Shown: positions 1 to 8,194 of the stretch, piece after piece
How the letters are laid out: each line of letters begins with the position of its first letter
How positions within the stretch are numbered: the stretch's first letter is position 1
From: JAAZHN01 sp964605575
GTDB taxonomy: Bacteria; Bacillota_I; Bacilli_A; RF39; UBA660
Direction of reading: 5' to 3'
DNA: 57,085 nucleotides
Assembly (NCBI GenBank): GCA_964605575.1
Contig: CAZSDG010000001.1
Span: forward strand, 1 to 57,085
Notes under the pieces: generated by a model
The model's input: only the letters and a program-made list of their open reading frames with translations
What the model was told of the DNA's origin: nothing
Database searches by the model: none
Made by a program: the position numbers and the translations under genes

Positions 1-1133
1 TTGCTGATCAAAATTTAAAAACCCTAATCGATTTAAGAATAATGAAAACAATTAAGGGTAATAAAGGAAAAAATGGAAGTGGAAAGAATCAACACGGTAA
101 ATCAGCTGAGGATGTTATTGTCAAAGTACCAATTGGAACAACTGTAATAGATGCTGAAACAGGAATGATTGTAGATGATCTTACTTTGGATAAACAAACT
201 GTAGTTGTTGCCTACGGTGGTCGTGGTGGTCGAGGAAATAAATCCTTTGCCACTCATAATAATAAAGCTCCGAGAATATCCGAGTACGGCGAACCAGGTG
301 AAGAAAGAATTATTAAATGCGAACTTAAAGTGCTAGCTGATGTCGGCTTAATTGGAATGCCAAGTGTTGGTAAAAGTACTATTCTTAGTATGATAAGTGC
401 TTCAAAGCCGAAAATAGGTGCCTATCACTTTACAACACTTAGTCCAAATTTAGGTGTAGTTAAATACAATGATTTTGCTTTCACAATTGCAGATTTACCT
501 GGATTAATTGAAGGTTCATCAACTGGTCTTGGTTTAGGAGATAAGTTTTTAAGACATGCTATGAGAACAAAAATTCTTGCTCATGTTATTGACATGGGTT
601 CATTCGAGGGCCGAAATCCAATTAATGATTATGAAATTATTCGTAAGGAAATAGACAATTACAGTGATAAGTTAGCTAAAAAACCAGAAATAATAATTGC
701 TAATAAAATGGATTTAGAATTAGCAAATAAAAATTTAATAGACTTTAAGAAAAAGTATCCAAAGTTAAGAATATATGAAATAAGTGCAATCTCTAATCAA
801 GGTTTAGACATCTTAATAAATAACTTAGCAAAAATGGTTAATGAATTAGAAGTTGAATCTATTTATGAAGAAAGTGACTTAGAAACTCACATTATATATA
901 AATTTAAAGAAGACAAACCCTATAAAATTGAAAAAATTGGTAGTGATTGGCATGTTTCTGGTGAAGAGGTTGAGCGAGTATTTAAAATGACTAAGTTCGA
1001 TACAGAGGATAGTATTGCTAGATTTAGTCGTCAATTAAGGAAAATGGGAATCGAAGATGAATTAGTTAAACTAGGGGCAATCTCGGGAGATAATGTCCAA
1101 ATCTTAGAATACGTTTTTGAATTAAAAATCTAG
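1..1133 (+). CDS. obg: GTPase Obg (5'-truncated by window edge)
   Basis: Obg is an essential ribosome-associated GTPase involved in late 50S assembly and stress control. The frame is open from base 3, before the ATG at 42. The residues there (DQNLKTLIDLR, then KNQHGK) belong to the glycine-rich Obg fold, so the ATG at 42 is an internal Met and the true start lies outside the window. Visible motifs are G1 GMPSVGKST, G3 DLPGLIEG and G4 NKMDL. A C-terminal OCT domain follows (about the last 75 residues, ending near ILEYVFELKI). The stop is followed by a short intergenic region with a new promoter, so this is probably the end of its transcription unit. Confidence 0.95.
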   Translation, partial: ADQNLKTLIDLRIMKTIKGNKGKNGSGKNQHGKSAEDVIVKVPIGTTVIDAETGMIVDDLTLDKQTVVVAYGGRGGRGNKSFATHNNKAPRISEYGEPGEERIIKCELKVLADVGLIGMPSVGKSTILSMISASKPKIGAYHFTTLSPNLGVVKYNDFAFTIADLPGLIEGSSTGLGLGDKFLRHAMRTKILAHVIDMGSFEGRNPINDYEIIRKEIDNYSDKLAKKPEIIIANKMDLELANKNLIDFKKKYPKLRIYEISAISNQGLDILINNLAKMVNELEVESIYEESDLETHIIYKFKEDKPYKIEKIGSDWHVSGEEVERVFKMTKFDTEDSIARFSRQLRKMGIEDELVKLGAISGDNVQILEYVFELKI

Positions 1134-1166
1134 GCAATTAAGCAAAAATACCAAAGTTTATTATAT

Positions 1167-1195
1167 TTGACATTTTTTAATCAAACAGTTATAAT
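1167..1195 (+). promoter_or_regulatory. Sigma-A promoter for the lipoprotein gene
   Basis: A consensus TTGACA (1167-1172) and TATAAT (1190-1195) are separated by exactly 17 bases. They lie about 20 bases before the ATG at 1217, with an AGGAAAGG ribosome binding site between. This is the best match to the housekeeping consensus that I saw in the window. Confidence 0.85.
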
Positions 1196-1216
1196 CTTTT
1201 TTAGGAAAGGAAATCT

Positions 1217-1981
1217 ATGAAAAAAAGTATAATAATTCTTTTGGTTTTCTTTTTATTTACTGGTTGTGGAAGTACTGAATATGTTATCGAATTTAACTCT
1301 AACGGTGGTTCTTTAGTTGAAGAACAAAAAGTAGAGCGTGGCAGTAATGTTACAAAGCCAGTTGATCCGACAAAAGAAGGATACAATTTCCAATATTGGG
1401 AATCAAATAATAAAAAGTATAATTTTGCTGATAAAGTTCAAGATAATCTTATTTTAGAAGCAAAATGGAATGAAGTTAATATTAAAACTTATAAAGTAAT
1501 ATTCAATAATGAGGGTTCTACTAAAGAAGTAGAAGTAAACGAGGGAACCTCTGTTTTAGAGCCAGAAAAACCTGAGAAAAATGGTTACATATTTTTAGGT
1601 TGGTATAATAAAGATGATGAAGAACCATATGATTTTGAAAAAATAGTAACAGATAACTTTGAATTAAAAGCAAAATTTGAACAAAAAGACTATGTAAGTT
1701 CAAGTTCTAAATTTGAAGAAACTATTTTTGTTACAAATATTGAAGCCAAAGTTGAAAAGGCTGAAATCCAAAGAAAAGAAACAGTGAAAATAGAAGTTGA
1801 TATTGAACCAAAAAATGCATCAGATAAGAGTGTTAAATATTCTAGTTCAAATAGTAAAGTTGCTTCAGTCGATCAAAATGGTGTGATAAAAGGTCTTAGA
1901 GCGGGTGAAGTTGAAATAACTATATCTTCTAAGGATACAAGTAATATCCAAAAGAAAATAAAAATAAATGTTACAAAATAA
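1217..1981 (+). CDS. Surface lipoprotein with InlB-type repeats and a Big_2-like domain
   Basis: The N-terminus is a lipoprotein signal (MKKSIIILLV..., lipobox LFTGC), giving a lipidated Cys17 anchored outside the membrane. Two repeats follow, each of the Listeria/InlB B-repeat (Flg_new) style: a run such as FNSNGG or FNNEG, then a hydrophobic GYNFQYWE or GYIFLGWY motif, then LILEAKW or FELKAKF. The last ~80 residues look like a bacterial Ig-like group 2 domain (KYSSSNSKVASVDQNGVIKG, then GEVEITISS). Such modules are typical of cell-surface binding or spacer proteins. The ligand cannot be told from sequence. The gene stands alone behind its own promoter and overlaps the convergent DUF192 gene by 11 bases at the 3' end. 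Confidence 0.85.
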   Translation: MKKSIIILLVFFLFTGCGSTEYVIEFNSNGGSLVEEQKVERGSNVTKPVDPTKEGYNFQYWESNNKKYNFADKVQDNLILEAKWNEVNIKTYKVIFNNEGSTKEVEVNEGTSVLEPEKPEKNGYIFLGWYNKDDEEPYDFEKIVTDNFELKAKFEQKDYVSSSSKFEETIFVTNIEAKVEKAEIQRKETVKIEVDIEPKNASDKSVKYSSSNSKVASVDQNGVIKGLRAGEVEITISSKDTSNIQKKIKINVTK

Positions 1982-2270
1982 TTTGATCAAATAATTTATA
2001 ATTGTGATTAATATTGCTGGGAATTTCCATAATATTAGTCACTTTTTTCTTCTGCTTTACTTTAATAATTTTATTTTTTGGAACATTATAGTGAATTTCC
2101 ATAATAATATTATCTTCATTTAAGATTAAAATATCTAAATTATATTTCATAAAAAAAGTATGAATTCCATTACACTTTGGAAAAAAGATAATTGTTTCCA
2201 TTTTTCGATCAAACAATAAACCTATTAATCTTTTCTTAAAATTATTTGCTATAACAATATTATTTTTCAT
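1971..2270 (-). CDS. DUF192 family protein
   Basis: This 99-residue protein matches the small DUF192 (COG1430) fold: an early FKKRLIGLLFDR segment, then GIHTFFMKYNLDILILNED, which corresponds to the family's conserved [FW]MKxTxIPLDIxFID core. No signal peptide is visible, although many family members are exported, so it may be cytoplasmic. The function of the family is not established. The ribosome binding site is weak. It is convergent with the lipoprotein gene and divergent from the FAD dehydrogenase, with an AT-rich shared promoter region at 2271-2345. Confidence 0.7.
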   Translation of the reverse strand: MKNNIVIANNFKKRLIGLLFDRKMETIIFFPKCNGIHTFFMKYNLDILILNEDNIIMEIHYNVPKNKIIKVKQKKKVTNIMEIPSNINHNYKLFDQIIL

Positions 2271-2345
2271 AAGCTAATTTTAACACAATAACATATTTAT
2301 TAGAATATATAACAATTATATAGTATAATTAAATTGGTGAAGAAA

Positions 2346-3740
2346 ATGTATGATGTAACTATTGTTGGAGCAGGTCCAGCAGGATTATTCTCAGCCTATG
2401 AATTAATTGAAAATAATCCAAAAATGAAAATATTACTTATCGACAAGGGGCCAAGAACCAAAAATCGAATTTGTGTGATGAATAAAAAAGGGGTACCTTG
2501 TGTTAATTGTCAGCCTTGTCAAATTTTATCAGGCTTTGGTGGTTCTGGTACTTTTTCTGATGGTAAGTTAAACTTTATTCCTAAATTAGGAAAGTCAGAT
2601 CTTTATAAATATATGAGTCAACAACAAGCTGAAAAACTAATTGATGATACAGAAACAATATTTACTAAATTTGGCATGGATAGTGAAGTATTCCCATCTA
2701 ATAATGAGGAAGCAAAAAAGATACAAAAAGATGTTTCAATAAAAGGCGCTAAATTATTATTAATAAAACAAAAACATTTAGGGTCAGATCATTTACCAAA
2801 ATACATTGAAGCATTTGAAGATTATTTAGAACAAAAAGGTGTTGATTTAGTTGCAAATACAGATGTACTAGATATAGTTAGTACTAGTAAAACTAATCAC
2901 GAAATAATTGCCAAAACCAAAACTAAAGATATTAATTATAAAACTAAAAAAATTATTATTGCTCCTGGAAGAACCGGTGCTAAATGGGTTCAAGAATTAG
3001 CTGATAAATATAGTATTCCCTATGTTTCTCAAAGTATTGAAATCGGCGTTAGAGTTGAGGTACGTAAGGAAATAATGGAAAGTTTGTGTGAAGTTATTTA
3101 TGACCCAACAATATTTATTAAAACTAAGACCTATGCTGATGAAGTAAGAACGTTTTGCACAAATCCAGGTGGTTATGTAACAAAAGAAAACTATTACGGC
3201 TATATTTGTGTTAATGGTCATGCTTTAAAAAATCATAAATCTAATAACACTAATTTTGCCTTTATTAGTAAAGTTGGTCTAACAGAACCCGTAACAAATA
3301 CAAGAGAATACGGTGAGTCTATTGCTCATATCGCGAATGTTTTGGGTGATTCAAAACCAATTGTTCAAACACTAAGAGATGTTAGAAAGGGCCGAAGAAG
3401 TACTTGGAAACGAATTAATAAAAGTTTTATTGAACCAACATTAAATGATGCAGTCGCGGGTGATTTGGGCTTAGTACTACCAGCAAGAATAATGACAAAT
3501 ATTTTGGAGGGTTTAGAGACGTTAGATACAATCATTCCAGGTGTAAATAACGATGAAACCTTACTGTATGGTCCAGAAATAAAATTCTTTAGTAATGAAA
3601 TAACAACAAATAATGATTTTAAACTAAATGATTATGATATATACTTTGTTGGTGATGGAGCTGGTAAAGCTGGTAATATTGTTACCGCAGCAGCAACAGG
3701 TTTAATTGCTGCTAGAGATATTTTAAAAAATCAAAAATAA
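2346..3740 (+). CDS. FAD-dependent dehydrogenase (COG2509 family)
   Basis: The N-terminus carries a Rossmann FAD-binding motif (VGAGPAGLFSAYEL) and a second-strand acidic motif (ILLIDKG). A CVNCQPCQ cysteine pair precedes the family-typical GFGGSGTFSDGKLN. A C-terminal FAD contact (YFVGDGAGKAGNIVTAAATG) closes the fold. This matches the cytosolic COG2509 family of uncharacterised FAD dehydrogenases in Firmicutes; the substrate is unknown. An upstream TTG at 2334 is in frame, but GGTGA at 2336-2340 is the ribosome binding site for the ATG at 2346, giving 464 residues. A possible -10 (TATAAT) sits just upstream. Confidence 0.85.
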   Translation: MYDVTIVGAGPAGLFSAYELIENNPKMKILLIDKGPRTKNRICVMNKKGVPCVNCQPCQILSGFGGSGTFSDGKLNFIPKLGKSDLYKYMSQQQAEKLIDDTETIFTKFGMDSEVFPSNNEEAKKIQKDVSIKGAKLLLIKQKHLGSDHLPKYIEAFEDYLEQKGVDLVANTDVLDIVSTSKTNHEIIAKTKTKDINYKTKKIIIAPGRTGAKWVQELADKYSIPYVSQSIEIGVRVEVRKEIMESLCEVIYDPTIFIKTKTYADEVRTFCTNPGGYVTKENYYGYICVNGHALKNHKSNNTNFAFISKVGLTEPVTNTREYGESIAHIANVLGDSKPIVQTLRDVRKGRRSTWKRINKSFIEPTLNDAVAGDLGLVLPARIMTNILEGLETLDTIIPGVNNDETLLYGPEIKFFSNEITTNNDFKLNDYDIYFVGDGAGKAGNIVTAAATGLIAARDILKNQK

Positions 3741-3763
3741 GTAATTTTTAGGGGGGGAAATAG

Positions 3764-4165
3764 ATGATTACTGATGTATTAAATATTGAACAATTAATTT
3801 GCAATACTTTTATTTTAGCGATAAAAAACTTAAACATATATGAACTTAATAATGTTGATTTTTTAAAGTATTTAGAATTAATAAAAGACTATTATTATAA
3901 ACATCTTGGTCAAATAGTTACGATTGATCAAATAACCATCGATTTTTTTAAAACACCAATATATTATCAAGTTAATGAAAAGTTTGATATAGAGTGGAAA
4001 ATGGAAGTTTCAGATTTTTTAAAACCCCTTTTTGAATCAGTAAATGCTGAATTTGTGGAGTATTTAAAAGAAAAATACATAACAGATAAGATTATTGATG
4101 TAGATTTTTCTTATCGCTTAAAAAGTGATGATAAGAATACAAGAGGTAATCATGAAAACAATTAA
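3764..4165 (+). CDS. Uncharacterised protein, 133 aa
   Basis: I do not recognise this protein. It is acidic, rich in Ile, Leu and Tyr, and predicted to be mostly helical, with no signal peptide, membrane segment or Cys motif. It has a very strong ribosome binding site (a run of seven G ahead of AAATAG-ATG). Its 3' end overlaps the next gene's start by 14 bases, so the two are almost certainly cotranslated and may act together. Confidence 0.7.
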   Translation: MITDVLNIEQLICNTFILAIKNLNIYELNNVDFLKYLELIKDYYYKHLGQIVTIDQITIDFFKTPIYYQVNEKFDIEWKMEVSDFLKPLFESVNAEFVEYLKEKYITDKIIDVDFSYRLKSDDKNTRGNHENN

Positions 4166-4748
4166 AATAGACTTAAATTTAATTTCGGCAATATTACCAA
4201 GTGCAGTATATGAATTAGATGATTTTGAATATAATTCAGTAATACTTACTTATGCGGATTTTATCGCACTAAATATGGTGTTGAATAATCTTTTAGGAGC
4301 TAAGGGATATAAGTTAAATGCTCGAGCCCAAAGGTTATTAAATTATTATAAATCTAATTTAGAACTATTTGCTGAAGATCTTGCTGAACATTATTTGCTT
4401 TATAATAAACGTTTTAATGAAGCAAGTGAAGAAATCCAAGAAATAGTAACTGAAACCAAAGAATTGATTAAAGGTTATGTTCATTCATCGTTATATAACT
4501 ATACTAGGTTTCCAAAAATAAAAGTTAAAGATCAAAAAAAATACTTGGAAATAGGTAAGAGACTATATATTTTAAAAAAATTATTAATTCTTAGTACAAT
4601 TGATCATCACGGCAACTGCCAAAACTGTGATAATTTAAATACTTGTAATCACGTAGATGAAGAAAAAAGATGCAATCTCTGGATTAATAATTCAATGATT
4701 GGTTATGTTTATACAAAAAGTTTTAAAGAAAGAGTTATGGATACATAA
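4152..4748 (+). CDS. Uncharacterised protein with a C-terminal Cys/His cluster
   Basis: I do not recognise this protein. The start at 4152 (ATG behind AGAGGTAAT) is preferred over an in-frame ATG at 4125, which has no ribosome binding site and would overlap the upstream gene further. The 198-residue product is largely helical. Near the C-terminus it has a compact metal-ligand-like cluster: HGNCQNCDNLNTCNH, then a further Cys about eight residues on. That spacing would suit a zinc or iron-sulfur site. It is translationally coupled to the 133-aa gene upstream. Confidence 0.7.
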   Translation: MKTIKIDLNLISAILPSAVYELDDFEYNSVILTYADFIALNMVLNNLLGAKGYKLNARAQRLLNYYKSNLELFAEDLAEHYLLYNKRFNEASEEIQEIVTETKELIKGYVHSSLYNYTRFPKIKVKDQKKYLEIGKRLYILKKLLILSTIDHHGNCQNCDNLNTCNHVDEEKRCNLWINNSMIGYVYTKSFKERVMDT

Positions 4749-4804
4749 TTCTTTTATTTTGCTTATTATTATGTTAGAATATTAGTATCTAAGAGGTGAT
4801 AACT

Positions 4805-5050
4805 ATGGATAAAACTACGTTGTTTGACATAAAAGAAATTCATAATGCTTTAGTTAGCGAAACATTAGAGGAAGTTTATGAAGCATTACTAGAAAGAGGA
4901 TATAATCCGATAAATCAAATTGTTGGTTTTTTAATTAGTGGTGATCCTGGCTATATTTCTAGTCATAAAAATGCTCGAGAAAAAATGAGTTCTTTAGAAA
5001 GAAGCAAAGTAATTGAAGTTTTACTTAAAGATTACATGAATAAAAAATGA
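4805..5050 (+). CDS. ireB: IreB family regulatory phosphoprotein (UPF0297)
   Basis: This 81-residue product has the IreB/YrzL signature: DKTTLFD near the start (the Thr residues are the family's Ser/Thr kinase targets), then EVYEALLERGYNPINQIVGFLISGDPGYI and a basic C-terminal helix. In enterococci IreB is the substrate of the PASTA kinase IreK and affects envelope stress and cephalosporin tolerance. An in-frame GTG at 4796 is part of the ribosome binding site AAGAGGTGAT, so the ATG at 4805 is chosen. The gene overlaps ruvX by ATGA and heads the conserved ireB-ruvX-DUF1292-mltG run. Confidence 0.92.
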   Translation: MDKTTLFDIKEIHNALVSETLEEVYEALLERGYNPINQIVGFLISGDPGYISSHKNAREKMSSLERSKVIEVLLKDYMNKK

Positions 5051-5469
5051 AATATTTGGGTCTTGATTTAGGAACTAAAACCTTAGGCTTAGCAATTACA
5101 GATAAACTAGGCTTGATTGCAAGTCCATATAAAACGATTCTTTATCAAAATTATGAAGAATTGATTATTGAACTAAAAAAAATAATAGAATTAGAAAATA
5201 TTACAAAGTTAATCTTGGGATTTCCGAAAAATATGAATAATTCAATTGGTCCAAGAGCTAATGAAGTCTTAAAATTTAAAGAAATATTGGAAAATAATAT
5301 TTCTTCAGAAGTGATTTTAGTTGATGAAAGACTATCTACTAAAGAAGCTAATAATTATCTAATCGAAGCAGATATGCGTAGAAATAAACGCAAGAAAAAA
5401 ATAGACTCAGTTGCCGCTAGTATTATCTTAGAAACTTATATAAGGAGTGAAAATAATGGAAGAAAATAA
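5047..5469 (+). CDS. ruvX: Putative Holliday junction resolvase RuvX/YqgF
   Basis: The RNase H-like fold opens with YLGLDLGTKTLGLAITD, holding the first catalytic Asp. It continues with LILGFPKNMNNSIGPRA and VILVDERLSTKEA, where the middle acidic residue lies, and ends with KKKIDSVAASIILETYI, holding the last Asp. At 140 residues it has the normal family length. The family acts in 16S pre-rRNA processing and as a proposed junction resolvase. It starts inside the ireB stop codon (ATGA) and overlaps the start of the DUF1292 gene. Confidence 0.92.
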   Translation: MKYLGLDLGTKTLGLAITDKLGLIASPYKTILYQNYEELIIELKKIIELENITKLILGFPKNMNNSIGPRANEVLKFKEILENNISSEVILVDERLSTKEANNYLIEADMRRNKRKKKIDSVAASIILETYIRSENNGRK

Positions 5470-5758
5470 AGATATAAAATTTACGATTATTAATGAAAAT
5501 AATGAAGAAATAGAATGTGAAGTTTTATTTACAGTAGATTCTGATGAAACAAATAAAAGTTATATTGTTTATACTGATAATTCGGTTGATGCTGAGGGGA
5601 GTATTAAAACTTATGCTTCAATATATGACCCAACAGGTCAGTCATTAAAATTAGATCCTATAGAAACAGAAAAAGAGTGGGATATGATTGAAAAAATTTT
5701 AAATTCAGCTCAAGAAAAGGCAAGTGAAGAACTCAATGAAAAAGAAACTAATAATTAG
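5456..5758 (+). CDS. DUF1292 family protein (YrzB-like)
   Basis: This 100-residue acidic protein has the DUF1292 layout: a two-strand start (FTIINENNEEIECEVLFTVD), then NKSYIVYTDN and YASIYDP, and an acidic helical tail. Its function is unknown, but it almost always follows ruvX in Firmicutes, as here. The ATG at 5456 sits behind TAAGGAGTGA. An in-frame GTG at 5447 overlaps that ribosome binding site and is rejected. The 3' end overlaps mltG by 23 bases. Confidence 0.88.
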   Translation: MEENKDIKFTIINENNEEIECEVLFTVDSDETNKSYIVYTDNSVDAEGSIKTYASIYDPTGQSLKLDPIETEKEWDMIEKILNSAQEKASEELNEKETNN

Positions 5759-6776
5759 TTTAACTATTGTTCTAATAATCACCATTAGTGCATGTACTTA
5801 CTACTTTATTAATTTAGGACCTGTTTCAAATTCCAAGGAGCCAGTTATTGTTACTATTGCTCAAGGTTCGTCAGTAAAAAAAGTTGGACAAGTATTAAAA
5901 GATAAATCTCTAATAAAAAATAAGAGTGTTTTTGTTTTATATTATAAATTTAACAACTTAAAAATTCAAGCTGGAACTTATAATTTTTCTCCTAGTGAAG
6001 GGGTAAGCAAGATTGCCAATAAATTAAATAAGGGTGAAGTTTTTGATACGATTAAGTGGTTAAAACTTATTGAAGGTAAATCCTTGAAAAAATATGCTGA
6101 ACAATATGCAAAAGTTTTAGAAATCAATGAACAAGAAATAATTAAAAGATTAGCAAATCAAAAATTTTTAAATGAATTGATTGAGAAGTATTGGTTTTTA
6201 AATACTGATATTTTAAAAAAAGGAATATTTTTTCCATTAGAAGGCTACTTATTTCCAGATTCATATCAAGTATATTATAATGCAACTCCTGAAGACATTG
6301 TAAAAAAGCAACTTAATAATCTTGAAAAAAAATTAGCGCCTTATAAAGATAAAATTATTAATGAAAATTTGAATGTTCATACTATCTTAACTGCTGCTTC
6401 ATTAATTGAAAAAGAAGCTAATACTAAAGAAGATCGTTATTTGGTTTCAAGTGTAATAGTTAATCGAATTAAAGCTGGAATTTCTTTAGGGTTGGATGTT
6501 ACAACTTATTATGCTGAGCAAGTGGAAATGGGTTCTGTTAAAGATTTAACAAAGGTTCAGTATAACGCCAGTAATGATTATAATACGAGAAATGTAAATA
6601 TGAAAGGTTATCCAATCGGGCCAATTTGTAATCCATCTTTAGTCTCAATTGAAGCAGCCTTATTTCCTAAGGAAACAGATTATATGTATTTTTTTGCAGA
6701 AAAAAGTGGTAAAGTTCACTTTTCAAAAACCTTTGCAGAACATCAAGCTATTAGTCAAAAGTATAAGTGGGACTAG
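5736..6776 (+). CDS. mltG: Endolytic murein transglycosylase MltG
   Basis: MltG cleaves nascent glycan strands at the membrane and so sets peptidoglycan chain length. The protein has an N-terminal membrane anchor (about residues 5-25) and an extracellular LysM-like segment (VTIAQGSSVKKVGQVL). The YceG catalytic domain follows, with FPLEGYLFPDSY, the catalytic Glu in ASLIEKEA (about residue 225) and the C-terminal YPIGPICNPSLVSIEAALFP motif. The ATG at 5736 is chosen over a GTG at 5724. The presence of MltG implies a peptidoglycan wall, so this is not a wall-less mycoplasma. It lies between DUF1292 and trmR in a tight operon. Confidence 0.93.
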   Translation: MKKKLIISLTIVLIITISACTYYFINLGPVSNSKEPVIVTIAQGSSVKKVGQVLKDKSLIKNKSVFVLYYKFNNLKIQAGTYNFSPSEGVSKIANKLNKGEVFDTIKWLKLIEGKSLKKYAEQYAKVLEINEQEIIKRLANQKFLNELIEKYWFLNTDILKKGIFFPLEGYLFPDSYQVYYNATPEDIVKKQLNNLEKKLAPYKDKIINENLNVHTILTAASLIEKEANTKEDRYLVSSVIVNRIKAGISLGLDVTTYYAEQVEMGSVKDLTKVQYNASNDYNTRNVNMKGYPIGPICNPSLVSIEAALFPKETDYMYFFAEKSGKVHFSKTFAEHQAISQKYKWD

Positions 6777-6787
6777 GAGGAATTATA

Positions 6788-7378
6788 ATGAATGAATTTA
6801 TAAAAGAAATGGAAAAATACGCTGAGGAAGAAAATGTGCCGATAATTGAAAAGGCTTCAATTAATTTTATTAATAAATTAATTGAGATTCAAAATGTTGA
6901 AACAGTTTTAGAAATTGGAACCGCAATAGGTTATTCAGCAATAATGATGGCTTTAGCAAATGATAAGGTCAAAATAACAACCATTGAAAAAGATGAAAAA
7001 AGATATATTGAAGCATTAAAAAATATCAAAAAATGTGGTTTAGAAGACCGAATTAATGTTGTTTTTCAGGATGCTTTAGAAGTTAATATGGCAGGACTTA
7101 ACTATGATTTGATTTTTATTGATGCAGCTAAAGGTCAATATATTAAATATTTTGATAAATTTCAATATTATTTAAATGAAGACGGGACGATTATTACTGA
7201 TAATATTGGTTTTCATGGTCTAGTTGGTAACAAAGAAGCGGCAGGAAGTAAAAATCTAGAAAAATTAGTTGAGAAAATTGAAAATTATATTGAATTTTTA
7301 AAAAATAATCCTGATTTTATTACAAAATTTTATGAAGTTGGTGATGGTTTATCAGTAAGCATTCGCAGGGAAAAATAG
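6788..7378 (+). CDS. trmR: tRNA 5-hydroxyuridine methyltransferase TrmR (YrrM-like)
   Basis: This is a SAM-dependent O-methyltransferase with motif I VLEIGTAIGYSAIMMA, a motif II acidic residue in TIEKDEKR, and LIFIDAAKGQYIKYF followed by IITDNIGFHG (the metal and substrate loop of COG4122). In Bacillus, TrmR (YrrM) methylates 5-hydroxyuridine at tRNA position 34 to 5-methoxyuridine, and the next two genes (U32 family) make the hydroxyl. The same order here supports that role. The ATG at 6788 lies behind TAGGAGGAATTATA. The stop TAG at 7376-7378 overlaps the inferred AUA start of the next gene. Confidence 0.87.
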   Translation: MNEFIKEMEKYAEEENVPIIEKASINFINKLIEIQNVETVLEIGTAIGYSAIMMALANDKVKITTIEKDEKRYIEALKNIKKCGLEDRINVVFQDALEVNMAGLNYDLIFIDAAKGQYIKYFDKFQYYLNEDGTIITDNIGFHGLVGNKEAAGSKNLEKLVEKIENYIEFLKNNPDFITKFYEVGDGLSVSIRREK

Positions 7379-8193
7379 AAGAAAAATTAATAATAATCCC
7401 AAATAGTATAGGTGATATTAACACTTTAAGGAATGTAGGTATAAATACATTCCTTTTACCACTTGAAAAATATTCAATTGGTTATTCAGAATTTTCTTTA
7501 TTAGAGATTAGTCAATTGGATATCAATATTTATTTGCTTATTAATCGAATCTTAACTACCGATGAACTTGATTTATTAATGATTGATTTAAAAAAACTAA
7601 AAAATATTAAAGGAATTTATTATGAAGACTTAGGTGTTTTTTATCTACTTAAAGATAGCAAATTAAAATTAATTAATTTTCAAACTCATTTCAATACTAA
7701 TAAAGAAGCAATTGATTATCAACTAAAAATTGGAAATGATAGTTTGGTAATTGCTAGTGATTTAACTTATGCCGAAATTGAAGATATTGTGAAAAGTAAA
7801 CCAAATAAACTTACTGTGTTTTTATTTGGTAAAGTTGAAGTAATGTATTCAAGAAGACTGCTAAAAAGTAATTATCAAAATTTTTATAAACTAGATAAAA
7901 CTAGTAATTTGATTGCAGAAAGTAGAACAAATATTACTTTTGAACTTGCAGAGACTGAATATGGCACTTATATTTTTGATAATAATTATTATAATGGTTT
8001 AAAATTATTAAAATGTAATGATTTAGTTAAAAATTTTATTATTAGTGCTAAAGATATAACAAACGAAAAACTAATTGAGTTGATTTCTATTATTAAAAGT
8101 GGCGAATATGAAAAAATTGAAGAATTATTTATTAATATAAACAGTCAATTTTTAGAAAAAGAAACAATTTATCGTGTTAAAGGTGGTGAGTAA
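7375..8193 (+). CDS. trhP1: U32 family tRNA hydroxylation protein, short paralogue (TrhP1/YrrN-like), inferred AUA start
   Basis: This is the short U32-family partner, YrrN (TrhP1) in Bacillus, acting with the next gene in hydroxylating U34 of tRNA. The first canonical in-frame start is a TTG at 7516. However, the frame is open upstream and encodes a family-like N-terminus: KLIIIPNSIGDINTL, then NTFLLPLEKYSIG, matching the first strands of the U32 barrel. No ATG, GTG or TTG exists in that stretch. The best start is AUA at 7375, which overlaps the trmR stop as ATAG and has AGGG five bases upstream. This gives 272 residues. The alternatives are a mutated ATG or a base-call error. Confidence 0.75.
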   Translation: MEEKLIIIPNSIGDINTLRNVGINTFLLPLEKYSIGYSEFSLLEISQLDINIYLLINRILTTDELDLLMIDLKKLKNIKGIYYEDLGVFYLLKDSKLKLINFQTHFNTNKEAIDYQLKIGNDSLVIASDLTYAEIEDIVKSKPNKLTVFLFGKVEVMYSRRLLKSNYQNFYKLDKTSNLIAESRTNITFELAETEYGTYIFDNNYYNGLKLLKCNDLVKNFIISAKDITNEKLIELISIIKSGEYEKIEELFININSQFLEKETIYRVKGGE

Positions 8194-8194
8194 G

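Noticed and set aside
7516..8193. U32 short gene starting at TTG 7516
   Set aside because: That start would delete the first barrel strands, which are clearly encoded upstream in the same frame.
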